DNA of 64,000 nucleotides from Bradyrhizobium sp. (GCF_027451485.1 NZ_DAIDJE010000114.1:1-64000), one strand, 5' to 3'; counted from the stretch's first letter, positions 36,091 through 45,377 are shown. Translations and numbers: made by a program. The notes: a model not told the origin generated them from the letters alone.

Positions 36091-36369
36091 GTGCCGATGC
36101 CCGCCGATCGAACCGAAACGACCACGCGAGAAAGGCCCACAAGCCGCGCGTTGGTGCCGCTGTCAGGCTTCGTTGAACGACGAGCCCGCCGGCGCTGGTA
36201 CCGCTGGGCGCCCGACCCGATCTTTGTCACGCATCTGATTGCCCAGGCCGAACAGGTGCCGCAGACGCGCCAGTCGCGGCGCGCCAGCACGGCGGACGCC
36301 CAGGCCGCCTATCGGCCGCGCCAGAGCGCACCGCAGAGCGCGGGCAGTCGGATGCGGCAGGTGGTATAG
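36091..36369 (+). CDS. Hypothetical protein (92 aa), rhizobial type
   Basis: The product has the central segment FVERRARRRWYRWAPDPIFV followed by THLIAQAEQVPQTR and RRASTADAQAAYR. I recall this pattern in small proteins of unknown function in Bradyrhizobium and other rhizobia, which is the main reason to call it; recall is not a search. It is strongly basic and has no signal peptide or membrane segment. An ATG at 36097 is an alternative start. Confidence 0.5.
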   Translation: MPMPADRTETTTRERPTSRALVPLSGFVERRARRRWYRWAPDPIFVTHLIAQAEQVPQTRQSRRASTADAQAAYRPRQSAPQSAGSRMRQVV

Positions 36370-36383
36370 CCTGCGAAGGGGAA

Positions 36384-37001
36384 TTAATGCGCCTCAGGCG
36401 GCAACGGCGCGCCGGCGGGTTTCGCCTCCGCATGATGCTCAGGCGCCGGTGCGACAGCGGGGGTCTCGGGATGGGTGAAGGCCGGCGCGGAAGGCGCCGC
36501 TGCAGGGCTCACGCTTTCGTTGGCCGACGGCACTGCGCCGGCGCGAGAATCACGAGAATCAACAGGCTCGTAGATGACTTCGGGCGCAGCGCGACGCGTC
36601 GCCCGTGATACGCCTGCCACGGCCGGCGTACGCCGCACGCGCAGCGCCACGCTGGTGAGGAAATCGACCAGCGCCAGCAGCGTGAGCAGGAAGTAGGTCG
36701 AATTGGCGAACCTCGGCCACAGCAGAAATTCGGCCGCGGCCGCGCCAAACACGATCAGCGACAGCAAATGATCGGTGAGGAATTTTGCGCCCGGGCGCGC
36801 GCCCTTGATGACCTCGAGCAGCAGCATCAGGATGGCGAGCGCGAGCAGGATATCGCTCAGCGCGACCGGCCATTCCGCCCCCGACGTCACCAGCGGCACC
36901 TTCACCAGCGTCTCGGTGAGCGAGACGGTGGGCATCAGGAACACGATGATGTTATAGACCGCGAGCGGGATCAGAAGCAGCGGGAAACCGACCATCGGCA
37001 A
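36384..37001 (-). CDS. Membrane protein of unknown function with disordered C-terminal tail
   Basis: The 205-residue protein has about four hydrophobic segments in residues 1-120 (start MPMVGFPLLLIPLAVYNIIV, later LSDILLALAILMLLLEVIKG and STYFLLTLLALVDFLTSVAL). A Pro/Ala-rich tail of about 70 residues follows (AAPSAPAFTHPETPAVAPAP). The family is not recognised. It is likely an inner-membrane protein with a cytoplasmic or periplasmic disordered tail. Confidence 0.7.
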   Translation of the reverse strand: MPMVGFPLLLIPLAVYNIIVFLMPTVSLTETLVKVPLVTSGAEWPVALSDILLALAILMLLLEVIKGARPGAKFLTDHLLSLIVFGAAAAEFLLWPRFANSTYFLLTLLALVDFLTSVALRVRRTPAVAGVSRATRRAAPEVIYEPVDSRDSRAGAVPSANESVSPAAAPSAPAFTHPETPAVAPAPEHHAEAKPAGAPLPPEAH

Positions 37002-37099
37002 GGCCTCTCAAGTGTTGCCGGGGCCCAACGACCAAGCGCTTCGCCGCAACAACCATCTTGCCCCGCCTGCTGACCTTGACCGGTCAACAGGCTTTCGGA

Positions 37100-37282
37100 T
37101 CAGGATTCCTTCTTCTTCAGCACCTGCCGGCCCTTGTACATGCCGGTCTTCAGGTCGAGGTGATGCGGACGGCGCAGTTCGCCCGAATCCTTGTCCTCGG
37201 CATATGCGGAGCGCTTCAATGCGTCCGCCGAGCGGCGCATGCCACGCCGTGACGGCGAGGTTTTCCTTCTGGGAACAGCCAT
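37100..37282 (-). CDS. rpmF: 50S ribosomal protein L32
   Basis: The 60-residue product begins [20 protein letters not shown] and contains [17 protein letters not shown], both diagnostic of L32. It lacks the Cys zinc knuckle found in some lineages, which is the usual alphaproteobacterial form. An in-frame extension to 37408 is not supported by composition. mtgA lies upstream on the same strand (144-base gap). Confidence 0.95.
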   Translation of the reverse strand: MAVPRRKTSPSRRGMRRSADALKRSAYAEDKDSGELRRPHHLDLKTGMYKGRQVLKKKES

Positions 37283-37426
37283 ATCGGTGTCCTTCCAATT
37301 GTCCCAATTCCGAAAAGTGGCATCGTCCCGCAACGGGCGGCAGAAGCGTCTGGGGCGCAAGCTCAAAATGCCGATGAGGCCGCGCTTATAGAGGATGCTG
37401 CCGTGCAAAGCTAGGTTGAAAATGGC

Positions 37427-38128
37427 TTAAAAGCGCCGATTTTCGCTCCAACAGCGCTGCAAATCCACCCCTTGGGCTCGTCTCACGTAAATCCCGGCCA
37501 GACGCCGCAAGCCAGGTCCGGGGTTGCGGGCGCTGCGGACATGCGGATTCGGCAGGATGGCCGCCAGCAGCGCCGCCTCCCGCGGCGTCAGGTTGGAGGC
37601 GCCATGGCCGAAGGCATAGAGGCTGCCCGTCTGGGCGCCGAACTGCCCGCTGGGGCCAAGCTCGGCGACATTGAGGTAAATTTCGAGAATCCGGGTCTTC
37701 GGCAGGACGAAGTCGATCCACAAGGCCAGCGGCAGTTCCAGCGCCTTGCGGACCACGCTGCGGCCTGGCCACAGGAACAGGTTCTTGGCGACCTGCTGGG
37801 TGATCGTCGAACCGCCGCGGGCAGGCTCGCCCTCTTCCGCATCATCGATCACCTCGCGCAAGGCGCCCCAGTCGACGCCGCGGTGGGTGCAGAACCTCGC
37901 ATCTTCCGAGGCAACCACCGAGCGCGGCAGGGCCGTGGCCATGGCGGGAAGGTCAACCCACTGTCGCGATACCGGGGCACCCGTCAGATAGCGCCAGGCC
38001 ATCAGTGTCGAGGCGGGATGACCGGTACGGTAGAACGGCGCCACCAGATAGGGCAGCAAAAGCACGGCCAAGAGGATCAAAAACAGGGTTCGGGCAATGC
38101 GCAAAATCGACCGTTTCTGGCTGAACAA
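37427..38128 (-). CDS. mtgA: Monofunctional biosynthetic peptidoglycan transglycosylase
   Basis: The 233-residue protein has one N-terminal membrane anchor ([20 protein letters not shown]) and a glycosyltransferase 51 domain: [17 protein letters not shown] with the catalytic Glu, [32 protein letters not shown], and a C-terminal [16 protein letters not shown]. It polymerises lipid II into glycan strands without crosslinking. Usual MtgA length. Confidence 0.94.
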   Translation of the reverse strand: MFSQKRSILRIARTLFLILLAVLLLPYLVAPFYRTGHPASTLMAWRYLTGAPVSRQWVDLPAMATALPRSVVASEDARFCTHRGVDWGALREVIDDAEEGEPARGGSTITQQVAKNLFLWPGRSVVRKALELPLALWIDFVLPKTRILEIYLNVAELGPSGQFGAQTGSLYAFGHGASNLTPREAALLAAILPNPHVRSARNPGPGLRRLAGIYVRRAQGVDLQRCWSENRRF

Positions 38129-38356
38129 AATCGACCGTATCTGGCTCGATGTCTTGGCTTGCCCTATCTGGCGGGCAATCCTTCATTTTTTCAACGGTTT
38201 TAAGGCATGCCCTTGACTGACCGGGCGCAATTGACGCGGGCTCGCTCATCAACGATTGTCCGGCCCATTCGGCAGGCACCGCCGATCTGAAGACCCCGCA
38301 CCACAAGCGGGGTGCTGCGATCGAGACGAACTTCGGAAGTGGGCACGAGGAGCTAT

Positions 38357-39283
38357 ATGACGACAACGACGCCACCACAGGATTTTGCGAAGCGGCTGGA
38401 CCAAACCGCCGAGGACACCGAAGCGCTGCTCGCAAAGCTTCTTGCCGATACGCTGCTCGCGGACGAGATCGCGCGGCCGAAGCGGCTGATGGATGCCATG
38501 CGCTATTCGACGCTGGGCGGCGGCAAGCGGCTGCGGCCGTTCCTGGTGGTGGAGAGCGCGGCAATCTTCGGCGTGGCGCGAGAGGCTGCCCTGCTCGCCG
38601 GCGCGGCGCTGGAATGCATCCACTGCTACTCGCTGATCCACGACGATCTGCCGGCCATGGACAACAGCGATCTTCGCCGCGGACGGCCGACGCTGCACAA
38701 GAAGACCGACGACGCGACTGCGATCCTGGCCGGTGACGGCCTGTTGACGCTCGCCTTCGACATCATCACCCGCGACGAGATCCACCAGGACCCTGCGGTG
38801 CGCCTTTTGCTGACGCGCGCCCTGGCGCGTTGCGCCGGCATCGGCGGCATGGTCGGCGGCCAGATGCTGGACCTCGCCGGCGAAGGCCGCTTCGGCGACC
38901 GCGAACCGGTCGACGTCGCGCGGTTGCAGCAGATGAAGACCGGTGCGCTGCTGCGCTTCGGCTGCATTGCCGGCGCCCTGCTCGGCCAGTCCTCGCAAAA
39001 GGAATACCAGGCGCTCGACGATTACGGCCGCGCGCTCGGCGAAGCTTTCCAGATTGCCGACGACCTGCTCGACGTGGAGGGCGACGCCGCCGCGCTCGGA
39101 AAGCAGACCGGCCAGGACGCTGCCCTCGGCAAGACCACTTTCGTCACCCAGCTCGGGATCGACGGCGCCAAGCAGCGCGTCCGCGATCTTCTGGCGCGCG
39201 CAGACCAGGCACTGTCGATCTTCGGACCGCGCGGCGACGTCTTGCGCGCGGCCGCGCGCTTCGTCGCGGAGCGGAAGAATTAG
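38357..39283 (+). CDS. ispA: Polyprenyl synthetase, farnesyl diphosphate synthase type
   Basis: The start at 38357 has GAGGAG upstream. The 308-residue product has the first aspartate-rich motif in LIHDDLPAMDNSDLRRGRPT and the second in FQIADDLLDVEGDAAALGK. Two residues separate the Asp pairs of the first motif (DDxxxxD), typical of the bacterial FPP/GPP synthases. It condenses IPP with DMAPP and GPP. A DUF1345 gene follows after 6 bases. Confidence 0.9.
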   Translation: MTTTTPPQDFAKRLDQTAEDTEALLAKLLADTLLADEIARPKRLMDAMRYSTLGGGKRLRPFLVVESAAIFGVAREAALLAGAALECIHCYSLIHDDLPAMDNSDLRRGRPTLHKKTDDATAILAGDGLLTLAFDIITRDEIHQDPAVRLLLTRALARCAGIGGMVGGQMLDLAGEGRFGDREPVDVARLQQMKTGALLRFGCIAGALLGQSSQKEYQALDDYGRALGEAFQIADDLLDVEGDAAALGKQTGQDAALGKTTFVTQLGIDGAKQRVRDLLARADQALSIFGPRGDVLRAAARFVAERKN

Positions 39284-39289
39284 CGCGGA

Positions 39290-39973
39290 ATGGCGAACGG
39301 AGATTTCGAAGAAAGACTCGTTCGCTTCCGGAAGCTGCCGAGGGCTGTCCGCCTCGTTTACGCGCGCCCGCGCACCTCGTTCTCGATTGCGTGCGCCATC
39401 GCCGCGTTCTTCCTGCTGCCTCCATCGCTCCGGCTGGTGACCCGCCTGCTGATCGGCTGGGATACGTTCGTCGCGTTCTACATCGTTCTGGTCTACGCGA
39501 TGATGCTGCGAAGTTCGCTCGCAACCATCCGCCGCATGGCCGCGCTCCAGGACGACGGCCGTTTTCTGATTCCGCTTTTGACCGCGCTCGGCGCGTTCGC
39601 CAGCCTGGCGGCGATCGTGTTCGAGCTGGGACAGGGCCAGCACAAGCCGGCCGAGCTGATCTTTGCGACGGCAACCGTCGCGCTGTCCTGGGCAGCGGTG
39701 CATACCGGCTTCGCGCTGCACTATGCCCACGAATTCTATCGCGGCGACAAACCAGGCGGCCTTCAGTTCCCGAGCGGCGGCAAGGAGGATCACGCCGACT
39801 ATTGGGACTTCGTCTATTTTTCGTTCGTCATCGGCATGACCGCTCAGGTCTCCGACGTCGGCATCACCGACAAGACGATCCGCCGGATCGCCACCGCACA
39901 CGGAATCATCTCATTCGTGTTCAATACTGCGCTGCTCGCGCTGATGGTCAATATCGCCGCCAGCGTGATCTAG
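39290..39973 (+). CDS. DUF1345 membrane protein
   Basis: The 227-residue protein has about five hydrophobic segments and DUF1345 hallmarks: ATVALSWAAVHTGFALHYAH and DYWDFVYFSFVIGMTAQVSD. The function of the family is unknown. It starts 6 bases after the farnesyl diphosphate synthase gene and is likely cotranscribed. The stop codon touches a palindromic repeat at 39973. Confidence 0.87.
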   Translation: MANGDFEERLVRFRKLPRAVRLVYARPRTSFSIACAIAAFFLLPPSLRLVTRLLIGWDTFVAFYIVLVYAMMLRSSLATIRRMAALQDDGRFLIPLLTALGAFASLAAIVFELGQGQHKPAELIFATATVALSWAAVHTGFALHYAHEFYRGDKPGGLQFPSGGKEDHADYWDFVYFSFVIGMTAQVSDVGITDKTIRRIATAHGIISFVFNTALLALMVNIAASVI

Positions 39974-40021
39974 CGCATGATCCGGAAAAGTGTGCATCGG
40001 TTTTCCGATAAGATCATGCGC
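39973..40021. repeat. Palindromic intergenic repeat, family B copy 2
   Basis: GCGCATGATC at one end pairs with GATCATGCGC at the other, with CCGGAAAAG and CGGTTTTCCG pairing inside. The last base of the DUF1345 stop codon is the first base of the repeat. It is the better conserved of two family B copies in the window. Confidence 0.8.
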
Positions 40022-40054
40022 AAATCATAAAACAGTCAAACCGGGAGCAAGGCC

Positions 40055-40429
40055 ATGAGCTACGATCGTTCCAGCGTCGAAGCCGTCGTGCAGAACTATT
40101 TTGACGGCCTCTATGAATGCGACACCGAAAAGCTCGGTGCGATGTTTCATCCCTCCGCCGACCTGCGCTGGCTGGAGAAGGGCGAGCTCAAGGTCGTCAG
40201 CGTGCCCAATTGGCTGGAGCGCCTCAAAAAGCTGCCCTCGGCCAAGTCGGAAGGCAAGGCGCGCGAGGATTTCATCGTGACGATCGACCGTTCCGACGAG
40301 AACACCGCGTTCGTCAAGGTGCGATGCCAATGGCCGCCGCGCTATTTCACCGATTATCTGGTGGCGATGAAACTGCCCGACGGCTGGCAGATCGTGTCCA
40401 AATCGTACCGATACGATCTGAAGGAATGA
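40055..40429 (+). CDS. NTF2-like (lumazine-binding-type) protein
   Basis: The 124-residue protein starts SYDRSSVEAVVQNYFDGLYE, followed by KLGAMFHPSADLRWLEKGEL and AFVKVRCQWPPRYFTDYLVA and ends WQIVSKSYRYD. This is the putative lumazine-binding branch of the NTF2 superfamily, a cone-shaped fold that binds small ligands or acts as an enzyme. No substrate can be assigned. The preceding 50 bases hold a family B repeat. Confidence 0.8.
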   Translation: MSYDRSSVEAVVQNYFDGLYECDTEKLGAMFHPSADLRWLEKGELKVVSVPNWLERLKKLPSAKSEGKAREDFIVTIDRSDENTAFVKVRCQWPPRYFTDYLVAMKLPDGWQIVSKSYRYDLKE

Positions 40430-40536
40430 GCGCGGCTCAGGCGCCCGTACCTGACGGAAGCACCTTTCCGCCCGGTGACCGGCGCCGGCCAAGGTTCTCC
40501 CGGAGAGCGCGCTCGCCTGTTGGCAAACTGACCATT

Positions 40537-40604
40537 GTCCGATTGCAGCATTCGCTTTTCCGCCTCGCGCGGCCGCTTGGTCAGAGAATGTCAAATCCAC
40601 TCCA
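40537..40604. repeat. Palindromic intergenic repeat, family A, degenerate copy 3
   Basis: GTCCGATTGCAGCATTCGCT on the left resembles copy 1 (GTCCGATTCTAACATTCGC), while GAATGTCAAATCCACTCCA on the right is close to the right arm of copy 2. It looks like a degenerate hybrid of the two, lying upstream of the antiporter gene. Confidence 0.6.
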
Positions 40605-40626
40605 ACGAGCGTGAATTGAGGCGAGC

Positions 40627-42231
40627 GTGGAAGCGAATTTTCAGCTGTTTCTGATTCTGCTGGCGGTGCTCGCCGGAACGGCGTTGCTCGCGCGGCGCCT
40701 CGAGGTCGCGCCGGCCATCCTGTTGCTGCTCGCCGGCATCACACTGGCCTTCGTGCCGGGCATGCCTTCACCCGAGCTGCCGCCAGAACTGATCCTGTTG
40801 CTGGTGCTGCCGCCGCTGATCTATTCGGCCGCCGTCGCCATGAGCTGGCGCGAGTTCAAGTTCAATCTGCGTCCGATCGTTCTGCTCTCGGTCGGGTGCG
40901 TGATCTTTACCGCCTTCGCAGTGGCGGCTGCGACGCACTACCTGCTCGGGCTGCCCTGGAACGTCGGCTTTCTGTTGGGCGCGATCGTCGCGCCGCCTGA
41001 TGTCGTGGCGCCTCTGGCGGTGGCCCGCAAGCTCGCCATTCCGCGACGGATCATGGTGGTGCTGGAGGGCGAAGGACTGGCGAACGATGCCACCGCGCTC
41101 ATTCTCTATCGTTTCGCGGTCGTCGCCATTTCGACCGGCGCATTCTCGCTGCCGAAGGCCGTGGGCGAATTTTCTGCGATCGTGGTCGCCGAGACGCTGT
41201 TCGGCGTCGCCGTGGGATGGCTGTTTCTGCGGGCCAGGCACTGGGCGCGCGATCCGCAGGTCGAGATCACCCTGTCCCTGCTCACGCCCTACGTCGCCTA
41301 CTGGCTGCCGGAACACTTCGGCGGCTCCGGCGTGATCGCGACCGTCGCCTGCGGTCTGTACATGAGCTGGAACGGGCCGCTCTGGATCTCGGCCGCGACC
41401 CGCCTGCAAGGCGTCTTCTTCTGGAATTTGGTGATCTATCTCATCGAAGGGATGCTGTTTCTGCTGACGGGCTTCCAGATGCGGCTGCTCTACGAGCATT
41501 CCAAGCAGTTTCCGCTAAGCGGAATCCTGATCGCAACGGCGCTCGTCACCGCGATGATCGTCATTGCCCGCTTCGCCTGGACATTTCCAGCTATCTACCT
41601 GCCACGCATGATCAGGCGCGTACGCCTGCGCGATCCGGCTCCGCCATGGCAGTGGGCATTCGTGCTCTCCTTCACCGGCGTCCGCGGCGCGGTTTCGCTG
41701 GCAGCGGCGCTGGCGCTGCCCTATGCGCTGCCCGACGGCGGCTCTTTCCCGGAGCGCGACCAGATCCTGTTCGTCACTTTCGGGGTCATTTTTATCACGC
41801 TGGTGGGATTTGGCTTGAGCCTGGCGCCGGTGGTGCGCTGGCTCGGGGTCGCGCAGACCGGCCGCAGCGAGCGCTTTGCCGAACTTGAGTCCGAGGTCAG
41901 CGCGCGGCGCGAGGCGCTCGATGCCGCGCTCAAATCGCTTGAGACGATCACCGAGGACCGGGACCTGTCGGAGGAAGTGATACGCCTGCTGCGCGCGCGG
42001 CACGATACCCGCGTCAGCCAGCTGCCGAGTTCGCTCGATCCGGATGCGCGGCTGCTGTCGGCGACGGGCACCGATCTGACCCGTGAGTTGATCGCGGCTG
42101 AACGGAAATTCATCCACGTCCTGCTGCGGGACGGGAAGATCACCGACGAGACGCGGCGGCACATCGAGCGCGATCTGGACCTGGAGGAAGCGAGCCTTGC
42201 GAACCGCGAGTTTCGCAGCGACTTGCCGTGA
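40627..42231 (+). CDS. CPA1 family Na+/H+ antiporter
   Basis: The 534-residue protein starts with GTG. About twelve membrane segments include GAIVAPPDVVAPLAVARKLA, GEGLANDATALILYRFAVVA (with the conserved Asp of the ion site) and LSFTGVRGAVSLAAALALP. A cytosolic helical tail follows (about residues 410-534) rich in charged residues. The antiporter exchanges sodium or other monovalent cations for protons. The upstream ribosome-binding site (GAGG) is weak. Confidence 0.92.
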   Translation: MEANFQLFLILLAVLAGTALLARRLEVAPAILLLLAGITLAFVPGMPSPELPPELILLLVLPPLIYSAAVAMSWREFKFNLRPIVLLSVGCVIFTAFAVAAATHYLLGLPWNVGFLLGAIVAPPDVVAPLAVARKLAIPRRIMVVLEGEGLANDATALILYRFAVVAISTGAFSLPKAVGEFSAIVVAETLFGVAVGWLFLRARHWARDPQVEITLSLLTPYVAYWLPEHFGGSGVIATVACGLYMSWNGPLWISAATRLQGVFFWNLVIYLIEGMLFLLTGFQMRLLYEHSKQFPLSGILIATALVTAMIVIARFAWTFPAIYLPRMIRRVRLRDPAPPWQWAFVLSFTGVRGAVSLAAALALPYALPDGGSFPERDQILFVTFGVIFITLVGFGLSLAPVVRWLGVAQTGRSERFAELESEVSARREALDAALKSLETITEDRDLSEEVIRLLRARHDTRVSQLPSSLDPDARLLSATGTDLTRELIAAERKFIHVLLRDGKITDETRRHIERDLDLEEASLANREFRSDLP

Positions 42232-42260
42232 GAGTGGCAAAGCGCCCATGAGAACGGCAA

Positions 42261-42290
42261 AAGGCCCGCATGGCGAACCATGCGGGCCTT
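42261..42290. terminator. Bidirectional-looking terminator after the antiporter gene
   Basis: A perfect 13-bp stem AAGGCCCGCATGG/CCATGCGGGCCTT with a CGAA tetraloop lies between the stop of the antiporter gene (42231) and the stop of the convergent 37-codon gene (42323). Adenines to the left and TTGCTTT to the right allow termination on both strands. Confidence 0.75.
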
Positions 42291-42322
42291 GCTTTCGCGC
42301 GTATCGGTCCGATTGCGGCGCC

Positions 42323-42436
42323 CTACCAGGCCACAATCCCGGTGACCACCGCCAGACCCACGGCAGTCACGACGGGAAGGGCTGCAAGCGTGCTCAATGA
42401 GAGCACCACAATCTCGCGCTTTGTTTCCTGATCCAT
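42323..42436 (-). CDS. 37-residue single-span membrane protein
   Basis: The frame begins ATG at 42436 and encodes MDQETKREIVVLSLSTLAAL then PVVTAVGLAVVTGIVAW. A charged N-terminal nine residues precede one hydrophobic helix. GGAG lies 7 bases before the start. The codon third positions are C/G-rich like true genes nearby. It is too short for ordinary gene finders. It is convergent with the CPA1 antiporter gene across a shared terminator. A single helix of this kind could be a regulatory subunit of a membrane complex; function unknown. Confidence 0.65.
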   Translation of the reverse strand: MDQETKREIVVLSLSTLAALPVVTAVGLAVVTGIVAW

Positions 42437-42501
42437 CTCAAGCTCCGTTCGCAGGTCGTATAACGCCCGACCCGCCTGGTGGTTGCGATGGAACCTGGTG
42501 C

Positions 42502-43245
42502 TTACCTGCTCAATTCAGAGATGCTGATCAACATGCCGGCCAATTCATCCGGCGCCGACACCATGGCGTCATGGCCGGTTGCGATTTCGGCCCAACGCCA
42601 GCCCGCTTGCGCCTTGACCCAGTCGCGTGAGGCCTGCAGCGCAGCGTAGGAGGGATTGGTGCAGTGGATGTAGGTGCGCGGCAGGTTGTTGCCGACCGGA
42701 CCCTTGATATTCAGCTTGCTGGTATAGGTCGAGAGCGGATGCGGCGTCAGCCGGCGCCTGACCCATTCGGCATCAGCGGGCTCCAGAACGCCGAAGGCCG
42801 ACGGTGCCGGCGTCGGAAAGCTCAAGCCGCCACTCGATTCCTCGGCCGCCTTGCGGCGCGATGCCGCAACATCGGCCGACAGATTGCCGAACGGAGCCCT
42901 GCCGCCCTCGACTATCAGGGAATCCAGATAGACGAGATGGCGAATTCGCTCCGGCATCCTGTCGGCCACGCCGCTGATCGCGTTCCCTCCGAAGGAATGC
43001 CCGACGAGCACAATGTCGTTCAGTTCCTCGGCCTCGACGACATTGGCGATGTCGGCAATGAACGTGTCGAGCGTGATGTCTTTCGAGAGCAGATGTCTGC
43101 GCTCGCCCAGCCCGGTCTGCGTCGGCGTGAAGACCCGCTTGTCCGCCGCGCGCAAGCGATCGGCCACCCGGCTCCAGCACCAGCCGCCGTGCCAGGCGCC
43201 GTGAACAAGCACAAAAGTTTGTCCCGATATCCGCGCTGCTGTCAT
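42502..43245 (-). CDS. Alpha/beta hydrolase
   Basis: The start at 43245 begins MTAARISGQTFVLVHGAWHG. The 247-residue protein has the oxyanion motif HGAWHGGWCW and the nucleophile elbow VGHSFGGNAI (Ser), and a His near the end in EIATGHDAMVSAPDELA. This EstC/MenH-like small esterase family includes plant hydroxynitrile-lyase relatives (salicylic-acid esterase type). The physiological substrate is unknown. A longer in-frame start to 43488 lacks protein-like sequence. Confidence 0.88.
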   Translation of the reverse strand: MTAARISGQTFVLVHGAWHGGWCWSRVADRLRAADKRVFTPTQTGLGERRHLLSKDITLDTFIADIANVVEAEELNDIVLVGHSFGGNAISGVADRMPERIRHLVYLDSLIVEGGRAPFGNLSADVAASRRKAAEESSGGLSFPTPAPSAFGVLEPADAEWVRRRLTPHPLSTYTSKLNIKGPVGNNLPRTYIHCTNPSYAALQASRDWVKAQAGWRWAEIATGHDAMVSAPDELAGMLISISELSR

Positions 43246-43417
43246 TTGCCGCTGCCCGCCATTCCCACAGCCGCTATTGTCCTTCGCTCTCGTGTCCCGG
43301 ACGCGGTGCGGCGAGAGAGTGCCGCTCCGCAGAGCCGGAACATATGTTGCAAAATGGACCCGGCTCAGCAGCGGATCACGCAAGCGGCGCGCCGCGCAGC
43401 GTCGGGGGAACGCCGCC

Positions 43418-44788
43418 TTACTGCCGTCCCAGATGCGTCGCCTGATCGATGCGTTCAAATCGTTCCAGCGAAAGGATCGCATCGGCAAGCTGATCGGCTC
43501 GCCCGTTGAGCACGGGACGCGCGAGGGTCAGGAACTTCTGCGCCATCGCCTGTGAATCCGGAAATGAATTCGGCTCGCCGGAGGGATCGTCATGGATCCG
43601 CTCGTGGATGCCATCGTCGGTGGTGATGCTGACGCGGGCGCCGAACGGATGCTTGCGGCCGGTCTCAAGGCGGTCATCCTGCACGACATCGAACTTGTCG
43701 GCCAGGGCATCGATGGCGGCATCGCCGAGCCGGTCGTAGTCGTCCCAGCCGAAGCGACCCTGGTCGAGCGCGACCGCGCCGGTGAAAAACATCGAGAACT
43801 GGCCGCCGACCACCGAGGTCGGATGCCGCTTGGTCGCGGCATCGCCCGTCAGCGTGATGCCGTTGCGGTGCAGCCCGATCTCGACGCGCTTGATCTGGTC
43901 CGGTGTCAGGTTGTGCTCCCGGCGCATCGCGATCAAGGCATCGAGCGCCGCGTGGGTGTAGCGGCAGCTCGGATAGGGTTTGACGCCGATCTTCATCGTC
44001 TCATAGACCTTGCCGAGATCGGCAACTGCCTTTTCGGGATGCGCATTGTCGCTGTAGCCGACCAGCAGGCCATGCTTGCCTTCGATCGACTCTGTCGCAC
44101 CGACAAAATCGTTGCGCGCGAGCGTCGCGGCAATCACGCCGTTCATCGCCGCGGCGCCGACCTGGTAACGCTTGTTCCAGGCACCGTTGACCAGAAATTG
44201 CAGCGAACCCGCAGCCTGGCTGCCGGCGACGCCAAAGGCGGCGATGATCCGGTCCTGCGGCAGCTTGAACAGCTTGGCCGCAGCTGCCGCCGCGCCAAAA
44301 GTCCCCGCGGTCGCGGTGGGGTGAAAGCCGCGGGCATAATGCGAGGTCGGATCGAGCGCGTTGCCGAGCCGGCAGCAGACTTCGTAGCCGGCGACGATCG
44401 CCGTCAGCACCTCGCGCCCCGAGGCGCCGACGAGTTCGCCGACGGCAAACGCAGCCGGCACCACCGGCGCGCTCGGATGCAACGAGGAATCCGCATGCGT
44501 GTCGTCGAAGTCGAGCGAATGGCCGAGCGCACCATTGAGCAGCGCCGCAATCGCGGGGCTCCAGGCTCTCGTATCGCCGAACACCGTGGATTCGCCGCGG
44601 GCATCGAGCGCCAGTGCTTCAAGTGTCTTGAACAGCGTCGGGGTGGATTCCGCGTCGCGCCGCGCCCGGATCGCGCTGCCGAGAAAATCCAGCGTCAATG
44701 CCTTGGCGCGCTCGCGCACCTCCGGCGGGATGTCCTTGAATTCCAGCGCGGCGACATAGCCGGCAAGTCTGGCGGTTTCCTCAGCCAT
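43418..44788 (-). CDS. MmgE/PrpD family protein
   Basis: The 456-residue protein shows the family pattern ALTLDFLGSAIRARRDAEST, ALGHSLDFDDTHADSSLHPS, KPYPSCRYTHAALDALIAMR and NGVIAATLARNDFVGATESI. Family members include 2-methylcitrate dehydratase (PrpD) and cis-aconitate decarboxylase. No prpB or prpC gene is adjacent, so the exact substrate is open. It is preceded on the same strand by a DUF2867 gene 100 bases upstream. Confidence 0.9.
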   Translation of the reverse strand: MAEETARLAGYVAALEFKDIPPEVRERAKALTLDFLGSAIRARRDAESTPTLFKTLEALALDARGESTVFGDTRAWSPAIAALLNGALGHSLDFDDTHADSSLHPSAPVVPAAFAVGELVGASGREVLTAIVAGYEVCCRLGNALDPTSHYARGFHPTATAGTFGAAAAAAKLFKLPQDRIIAAFGVAGSQAAGSLQFLVNGAWNKRYQVGAAAMNGVIAATLARNDFVGATESIEGKHGLLVGYSDNAHPEKAVADLGKVYETMKIGVKPYPSCRYTHAALDALIAMRREHNLTPDQIKRVEIGLHRNGITLTGDAATKRHPTSVVGGQFSMFFTGAVALDQGRFGWDDYDRLGDAAIDALADKFDVVQDDRLETGRKHPFGARVSITTDDGIHERIHDDPSGEPNSFPDSQAMAQKFLTLARPVLNGRADQLADAILSLERFERIDQATHLGRQ

Positions 44789-44888
44789 GGTTAGTCCCTT
44801 ACCCTGATGGTTCGCGATTTGCCTTGAGCCTAAGTCGACGGCAGGTCTTCTTCAATGGCCGCCATCGCATGGCCGCGCGGCAGCATCG

Positions 44889-45377
44889 CTATTGCGGCGC
44901 CGGCAGCCGGCAGACCTGCCTGAGCAGGGTTTTAACGACCCTGCGATGGAACGGCATGATGGCGGCGAGATAGGCGCGCCCGAGCCAGTTATGGGTGAGC
45001 ACCAGGGTGGTCGCGGTCACTTCCCGGCCGCTTCCGGCGGGAAGGACATCGATAACGACCCGGAAATCCAGGTGATGGTCATTAAAACCCGCGACCAGCC
45101 GCTCCGGCGTTTCACTGAGGACGGGGAACATTCCGACCAAGCCGCCGGACTTCGCTTCGCGCTCGGCGGAGGTCTTCAGGCCCAATGGCGCAACGATCTT
45201 GTTGCGGAGGTCGAGCAGCGCTTTGACCCAGCGCGGGCTCTCGGAAAATATCCGCATCGCAGCCGTCCGCGCATCGAGTCCCGCGTCCGGAACCGTGACG
45301 CGGAAAGCGTCGGCGAACTGCGCTCCGGCCAGCAGGGTATCGCGATCGACCTCGGGCCTGATTTCGCGGATCATCAT
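44889..45377 (-). CDS. DUF2867 protein
   Basis: The 162-residue protein has LLAGAQFADAFRVTVPDAGL, SPRWVKALLDLRNKIVAPLG, and a C-terminal half with NDHHLDFRVVIDVLPAGSGR and THNWLGRAYLAAIMPFHRRV. These are the hallmarks of DUF2867, a SRPBCC-like helix-grip fold of unknown function. The gene lies upstream of the MmgE/PrpD gene on the same strand, so it may be cotranscribed with it. Confidence 0.85.
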   Translation of the reverse strand: MMIREIRPEVDRDTLLAGAQFADAFRVTVPDAGLDARTAAMRIFSESPRWVKALLDLRNKIVAPLGLKTSAEREAKSGGLVGMFPVLSETPERLVAGFNDHHLDFRVVIDVLPAGSGREVTATTLVLTHNWLGRAYLAAIMPFHRRVVKTLLRQVCRLPAPQ

